DNA of 64,000 bases from Odobenus rosmarus divergens. Its lineage: Eukaryota; Chordata; Mammalia; Carnivora; Odobenidae. Location: contig NW_004450396.1 of assembly GCF_000321225.1 (NCBI RefSeq), forward strand, positions 4,504,302 to 4,568,301. The letters run 5' to 3'. Positions 59,050 through 64,000 of this stretch are shown here, in pieces. A program made the position numbers and the translations under genes. The notes beneath the pieces were generated by a model. The model did no database searches, had not been told where the DNA came from, and saw only the letters and a list, made by a program, of their open reading frames with translations. How positions within the stretch are numbered: the stretch's first letter is position 1; every line of letters begins with the position of its first letter.

Positions 59050-59880
59050 TTCCTTTCTAATCTTTGTTGCTTTTGGTCTCCTTTTCCCTCTCAAAGCGTT
59101 CCCTTTAGTGTTTCTTGCAGAGGTGGTTTAGGGTTCATGAACTCTTAGTTTTTGCTTGTCTTGGAAACTCTTTCTCTCTCCTTCTTTTCTGAATGACAGT
59201 CTTACTGGATAAAGTATTCTTGGCTGCATATTTTTCCCTTTTAAGATGTTGAATATATCATGTCACTTTTTTCTGGTCTGCCAAGTTTCTGTGAACAGAT
59301 CTGCTGCTAGCCTTATGTGTCTACCCTTGTAGGTTAAGGACCTTTTGGGCCCTAGCTACAGTCAGAATTCTCTCTTTATCTTTGTATTTTGTAAGTTTCA
59401 CTCTGATATGTCTTGGTGTTGACCTGTTTTTGTTGATTTTGAGAGGAGTTCTCTGTGCCTCTTGGACTTGAATGCCTGTTTCCTTCCCCAGATTAGGGAA
59501 GTTCTTAGCTATAATTTGTTCAAATAAACCTTCTGCTCTTTCTTCCCACTCTTCTTCTTCTGGGACTCCTGTAATATGGATATTATTGTGCTTTGTGGAA
59601 TCGCTGAGTTCCCTAAGTCTATATTTGTGATCTAATAATTTTCTTTCCCTCTTCTTTTCAGCTTCATTATTTTCCATACTTTTATCTTCTATATCATCTA
59701 TTTGATCCTCTGCTTTTCCTGTCCTTGTTGTGATTACATCCAGTCAGTTTTACAACTCAATTATAGCATTTCTTATTTTTGCCTGACTAGTTTTTAGGTC
59801 TTTTATCCAGGCAGCCAGGGTTCTCTGGTGTCTTCTATGCTTTTTTCAATCCCAGCTAGTATTCTTATGACTGTTGTTCT
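59050..59880 (-). pseudogene. L1 ORF1 remnant (RNA-binding protein)
   Basis: The best open stretch, 59321-59677 (118 codons), contains the ORF1 RRM/C-terminal wording: LRELSDSTKHNNIHITGVPEEEEWEERAEG-like text including NIHITGVPE, FPNLGKETGIQVQEAQRTP and RHIRVKLTKYKDKERIL. The N-terminal coiled-coil part is shortened, because ORF1-like sequence stops near 59880 at a T-rich/A-rich patch. ORF1p normally coats L1 RNA as a trimer; this copy is dead. Confidence 0.8.
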
Positions 59881-59886
59881 AAATTT

Positions 59887-59925
59887 TTTTTTTAGGATTT
59901 TATTTATTTATTTATCAGAGACAAA
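59887..59925 (-). repeat. SINE-tail-like scrap in L1
   Basis: A T-run followed by AGGATTTTATTTATTTATTT and ATCAGAGAC matches the tail junction of antisense CAN-SINEs, but no SINE body follows. The next 200 bases are A-rich (AAAGAAAGAAGGAAAAAAAA). It may mark a deletion between a SINE tail and L1 sequence. Confidence 0.35.
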
Positions 59926-60119
59926 GAAACAGACAAACAAAAAACTGTAAGCCTAATTCCAAAGAATAAAAAAGAAAGAAGGAAAAAAAAAAGAAAGCTG
60001 ATCCAAAAAACGGGACAAGGAAACAAATAAACCAACAAATGAACAAAGACTCTATAGGCCTGATACCAAAGAAAAAAAATCAAAAGAAGAAGGAAAAGAA
60101 GACGACAACAAAAGAAAGC

Positions 60120-61131
60120 CTCATCCTATTTCCACCAGAATTGAAGCTGATGCTTTAGAGCACTCTATAATCAGTAGACTTGGTATATGTGTTGGTCTTC
60201 TGACGGAGAGGCCTGCTGCACTGGGTCACTGTCAGACCTGTCCTTGTAAAGATGCCCCTACTGGGCACAGGGTTTGGTGTAACTCCAGCCTCCACTGGAG
60301 ATACTGTGTTTCTCTCTGAAGTCTGACGTGCTGGTGGGGTAAGGGTGGTGAAAGATGGCATCACCCTGCCTTCTCTTCCCTGGGGATGGGAACTCATAGC
60401 CACTGCTCTTCAGGAGGCCTTCATAGGAAAGTGAACAAAGTCTTCTCCTGTGTCCCAGGCTTTCATCAGATCCCAGCCCTTAACCTGTCTGTACCCAGCT
60501 GTCCGCATGTCCGGAGCCACAGTTCTGTTTTATCTCTGGCTGGTGGCTGGGATTCAAAACTCCAAATCTTAAATCCTCTCCCCTACAGGGGGGCCTCGTG
60601 GCCTGGTGCCGTTCTGTCCCAGGAAAGCAGTCGCATGGTGCATGCATAGTGGTTGGAGTCTATTGTGATGCACAACAAAAAGCTGCGACCAGGTTATCAG
60701 TGTGACTCAGTCCCTGCTGTTGAAGGACTGCTCAGCAGCTCCCAGCTGTCCTTGGAGAGGCAAAATTCCTCTTCCAAATACTCCAGGAAGGGGAGCTATC
60801 TTTCCCAGTGTAACCCAGGGGATCCCCCACACCGGTATGTTGTGTGAACACTATGTGTTTCTTTCTTTCCCATTTGCTCCCTGACTTCGCTCCGTGGAAA
60901 TGGTTCCCCACCCCTCTTCATGGGACCATGGCTTTACTCTTCCCCAATTCACAGCTCTGAACCTCACATCTGCTATTATGTTCTCTCTCTCCAGTTGTGC
61001 AGATTGTTTTCTTAATCCTCAGATTGATTTCCTAGTTGTTCAAAATGATTTGATGTTGATCTAGTTGTGTTGGAGGCAGGAGGCAAACTCAGGGTCCCCC
61101 TGCTACTCTGCCATCTTAACTCCTCCCCTGT
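60120..61131 (-). promoter_or_regulatory. L1 5' UTR (internal promoter relic)
   Basis: The GC-richer kilobase upstream of ORF1 ends at the element's 5' terminus. L1 5' UTRs act as internal Pol II promoters, often with antisense activity. The GC rise, CpGs and the intact terminal GATGGC-type start (a YY1-like AAGATGGC) fit. Activity of this diverged copy is unknown. The plus-strand frames in this interval are shadows. Confidence 0.55.
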
Positions 61132-61145
61132 TCATAGTCTTCTTT

Positions 61146-62205
61146 AGTGAAGTATCTGTTTAAATGGTTTGTGCTCTTACTATTAAGGCTTTTCAGTATA
61201 AGAGTTCTTTACATATTTTGGGTGCAAGTTCTTTGTCAGACATATGTAATGTGAATATTTTCTCCCAGTGTGTGGCTTGCCTTTTTGCTTTCTTAACAGT
61301 ATTTTTGGAAAAGCAGACTATTTATAGTTGAAGAAATATAATTTGTCATTTTTTTCCCTTTTTGTGTTTTGTCTAGTAAATTTTTGCCTAAGAAAAGATT
61401 GTGAAACTATTCTCCTTTACTTTCTTCTATAAATTTTATAGTTTTGGCATCTGCAGTCAGTTCTGTAATCCATTTCAAATAGATTATTTGTGGTGTGAAA
61501 TGTGTTGAGGATTTGTTCTTTTCCCATATGAATATCCAGTTGTTCTAGCACCATTTGTTGAAATGACTATTCTTTTTTTATTGAACTACCTTGTCATTTT
61601 TGTTAAAAATCAGTATGTGTATTCGTCTATTTATAGACCATATTCCATTCTGCTAATCTATGTGCCTGTCCTTCAGTCAATACTGCACTGTCTTGATCAC
61701 TTTAGCTTTAAAGCAATTCTTGAAATCAGAAAGTGCTTAGAATTAGTTCTTTAAAAAAATTTGGACAACTTTACGCCCTCAGCATTTCTGTTTAAATCTC
61801 AGAACTAACTTGTCTATTTTCATCAGAAAGCTCTGATGAAATTTACTGGTGGGGGAGAATTTAATATTTCAACATTAATTATGATGTTATCTATAGGAGT
61901 TTTATAATACCCTTTATCAGGTTGGAGACGTTTCTTTCTATTCCTAGTTTGCCGAGAGTTTTTATCATGAAGGAGTGTTGGGCTTTGTATCAATTGAGAC
62001 AATCATATGATTTCTCTTCTTTATTCTGTTTATGTGTTGAATTATATTTATTGATTTTTTAAATGTTATTCAACCTTGAAATCCTGTGATAAACTCTTTA
62101 GTCATGGCAAATTATCCTTTTTATATGATGCTGCATTCAATTTGCTAATATTCTGTTATGAATATTTGCAACTACATTCATGAAGATATTGGTCTGTAGT
62201 TTTTT
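61146..62205 (-). mobile_element. Old L1M, right part of a split element
   Basis: Antisense ORF2 continues from 54937: AGTTCTTTACATATTTTGGG, GTTCTTTGTCAGACATATGT, CCAGTTGTTCTAGCACCATT, TCTTGATCACTTTAGCTTTA, TTTCTTTCTATTCCTAGTTT, TCCTTTTTATATGATGCTGC and GAAGATATTGGTCTGTAGTT. It runs through the region coding reverse transcriptase, with deletions (for example around 61740-61900). Confidence 0.75.
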
Positions 62206-63117
62206 TTCTTTTAAAAATTTAAAGAAGATGTGCACATGCACACACACAAACACTCGCATATTTTATTATTCTGACTCATTCTAGGAAGAACTTGAGATGG
62301 ATTGAATGTGTCAAGAGGGTAGCACAAGTGATTACTGGTTCAGTGGTCTCTAGTTCACTTGTGAGTAGCCTAGGACCACAATTACTACTAAAACTTCAGC
62401 TCCTGAAAAATATTGGTTATTTCTGGATTCATACAGGGGTGACTGTTTTCACTAAATCCATCTAAAATAGAATGTGTACTCTCATTTTTTAGACTAAACC
62501 CTTTCTTTGTTACATCAGGAAACATTTCCCCTATTATTTCTTTGGATATTGATTCTTGTCTTGCTCTCATTCTGGAATTCTTATTATATATTGATTGGTT
62601 TTTTGCTTCTGGATATCTATATCTATATCTATAGATATATATATATATCTTTACCCTTGTGGTCTGGATTCTAGAAGAATTTCTCTAGTTTGTCTTTTAC
62701 CTCCCAAATTCAGTTTTTTGCTGTGCCTGATTTGCTGCTTAATACCTCCTCTGTGATAAATTTGACAATAAAAAATTGGGGGATTAAATGAATTAATATA
62801 TTAAACAATTAGCCCTGATAGCATCAGCTTTCTTTTCTTAGGGCATCTGCTTTTTAGCTTTCTGATCTTCTTCCTCAGTGTCCATTATTTTTCATGTTTA
62901 ACATTTTTTTTGCCTATTAATTTCACTCAGTTATAATGTTTTTTAAAGCTTCCTAAGAATTACATATATCAAATAAGAAACAATAAAGATCTGAGTGCAG
63001 TGCTAAGATGAAATCCATGATAACTTGCTGGTCTTTTTCTCTTTAGATACAGGCTTACCTGGTTCATAAAATTCTAAATAACAATGCTCTCACTATAACT
63101 ATTCTAACTAAAACTAC
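62206..63117. other. AT-rich DNA, possible antisense L1 ORF1 traces
   Basis: 62500-62770 has wording suggestive of an antisense ORF1 region (TTATTTCTTTGGATATTGAT, CTCTCATTCTGGAATTCTTA, TTCTCTAGTTTGTCTTTTAC) but is too diverged to call firmly. A TATC/TA-rich tract lies at 62614-62650. The rest is unassigned. Confidence 0.35.
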
Positions 63118-63235
63118 TTAGTATGGGTCAGGCATTGACATTCTGTGTATATTTACATATTTAATCCTTACAATAACATGATAAAGTAGGTCCTATTATT
63201 GACATTTTACAGAATATAAAATTAAGGCACCCTTT
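63118..63235 (-). repeat. MIR SINE relic, antisense
   Basis: GTATGGGTCAGGCATTGACA, TTTAATCCTTACAATAACAT, GATAAAGTAGGTCCTATTAT and TTGACATTTTACAGAATATA follow the antisense MIR core. Confidence 0.66.
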
Positions 63236-63846
63236 TATTATCCTGTTCTCTTTATTCATATTATTGAGAAAAGCAACAATTGAGTACTGGTTTTAAAATT
63301 AATTGTAAAATTAGTTAATATTGGGGAATTCTTTAGGATCATTCTAGCTAAAATAAACATCACTACGAACAATATTTCTTTCCCTTCTCTATATAACACA
63401 GACCAACCTTCCTCATAGGCTTGAGGCTAAGAACCCAAAATCTAATAACAACTTGAGTGTTGGGAGTTGCATGATGGTTTTCAGATTTTACTGAATTACT
63501 CACATTGCCTTAGTTCAGGTCCTAAGCTTCTCTAGCTTGAATCATTACAATTGATTTCTAACTGAGCTCTATCTAGGCTTCAAGCCTTTCTTCATTTCTG
63601 TCATCCTCTACATCCATGGCTAGAATTCTTGTGATCATTTACTTCCTTGATTAAAAAAAAAACATTATTGGCTGCTCAATAAAAATAGGTCTTATTTTCT
63701 ATTGCTAGAAACTGAATCCTGGCCTCACTTAGCTTTCTACTGCAGTCTCTACTAACTGAAAGCAACTAATCCAAGGCCTTTATCCACGCATACAAATATA
63801 CTCATCATTCATGCCTTTGCCGTTGAATGAATTATGTCACTCTTTA
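63236..63846. other. Unique DNA, no feature seen
   Basis: No repeat or gene recognised. Confidence 0.5.
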
Positions 63847-64000
63847 TTTTTTTCTTTAAATTTTTAATTGTTATGTTAATCACCATACGTTACATCATTA
63901 GTTTTTGATGTAGTGTTCCATGATTCATTGTTTGTGCATAACACCCAGAGCTCCACGCAGAACATGCCCTACTTAGTACCCATCACCAGGCTAACACATA
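63847..64000 (-). mobile_element. Carnivoran L1 3' end, cut by the window edge
   Basis: A T-rich start, TTATGTTAATCACCATACGT, CATTAGTTTTTGATGTAGTG, TTCCATGATTCATTGTTTGT and TACCCATCACCAGGCTAACA are the antisense 3' UTR of the same family as at 2860 and 52179. The element continues beyond the window. Confidence 0.92.

Larger units (their letters stand above)
54938..61131 (-). mobile_element. Nearly full-length carnivoran L1, antisense
   Basis: Reading the minus strand from 61131: the L1 5' end GGGGAGGAGTTAAGATGGCA, 5' UTR, ORF1, ORF2 and a 3' UTR ending in the carnivoran block that reads on the plus strand AAATTCAAGTTAGTTAACAC, GTAACACCCAGTGCTCATCC. The target duplication is TCATATATCTTCTTT (54923-54937) against TCATAGTCTTCTTT (61132-61145), with one indel/substitution patch. 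Both ORFs carry many frameshifts and stops, so the copy cannot move itself. About 6.2 kb is the normal full length. It landed in an older L1 in the same orientation. Confidence 0.94.

Noticed and set aside
60386..60884. Plus-strand frames in a GC-richer region resembling a small gene
   Set aside because: They lie in the L1 5' UTR, antisense to the element. The GC rise is typical of that UTR.
1..64000. A previously undescribed multi-gene system
   Set aside because: No gene cluster, operon-like set or domain-bearing ORF outside transposons is visible. The window is best explained as repeat-laden mammalian intergenic or intronic DNA.

Overview
The window is AT-rich nuclear DNA from a carnivoran mammal, and it reads as intergenic or long-intron sequence. 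The diagnostic repeats are CAN-SINEs: tRNA-like heads with GGGGCGCCTGGGTGGCTC-type starts, CT-rich bodies and A/T-rich tails. They are accompanied by L1 elements with the carnivoran 3' UTR. The subfamily wording (head side CAGTCG/GTTAAGCGTCTGCC, body GAGCAGGGAGCCCGATGCGG in reverse orientation) is unlike the canid SINEC_Cf or felid SINEC_Fc forms as I know them. I infer an arctoid caniform (bear, panda, seal or mustelid type). No protein-coding gene, rRNA, functional tRNA, CpG island or CRISPR array is convincingly present. Almost every open frame is short, lies in a repeat, or is what chance would give.

Layout. 0-12 kb: mostly unique AT-rich DNA with MIR and L2 fragments, a SINE nested in a short L1 3' end (2.9 kb), a forward SINE (6.5 kb), a MER5A-type hAT relic (8.3 kb), a 0.66-kb L2 (10.5 kb) and another hAT-like element (11.5 kb). 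12-23 kb: a SINE (13.2 kb), a probable ERV LTR (14.7 kb), an old L1 (17.3 kb), a forward L1 3' end (19.3 kb) and a second MER5A carrying an odd templated insertion (20.1 kb). 23.4-25.1 kb: fossil ERVL/MaLR-type internal sequence next to a SINE with perfect 18-bp target duplications. 25.5-27.4 kb: repeat-free stretch with two exon-like segments. 27.4-31.1 kb: an old L1/HAL1-like ORF1 unit, a SINE and a reverse L1. 31-35 kb: mostly unique. 35.2-37.2 kb: a twin-primed (5'-inverted) L1 with a nested SINE and its own target duplications; another SINE follows. 38-41 kb: unique DNA with a MER5A. 41-50 kb: forward ancient L1 with a nested repeat, a reverse L1 with a nested SINE, a MIR and a 1.7-kb forward L1. 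50-54.7 kb: unique DNA plus a young L1 3' end nested in an old L1. 54.7-62.2 kb: an old reverse L1 split by a nearly full-length 6.2-kb reverse L1. The window ends inside another reverse L1.

There is no set of genes working together here. The informative content is the insertion history: seven nested insertions, many readable target-site duplications, one twin-priming event, one likely 3' transduction, and a 24-bp exact duplication that looks like templated repair. By my reading roughly two fifths of the window is recognisable transposon sequence. Repeat names were assigned from memory of consensus sequences, so family-level names are firmer than subfamily names.
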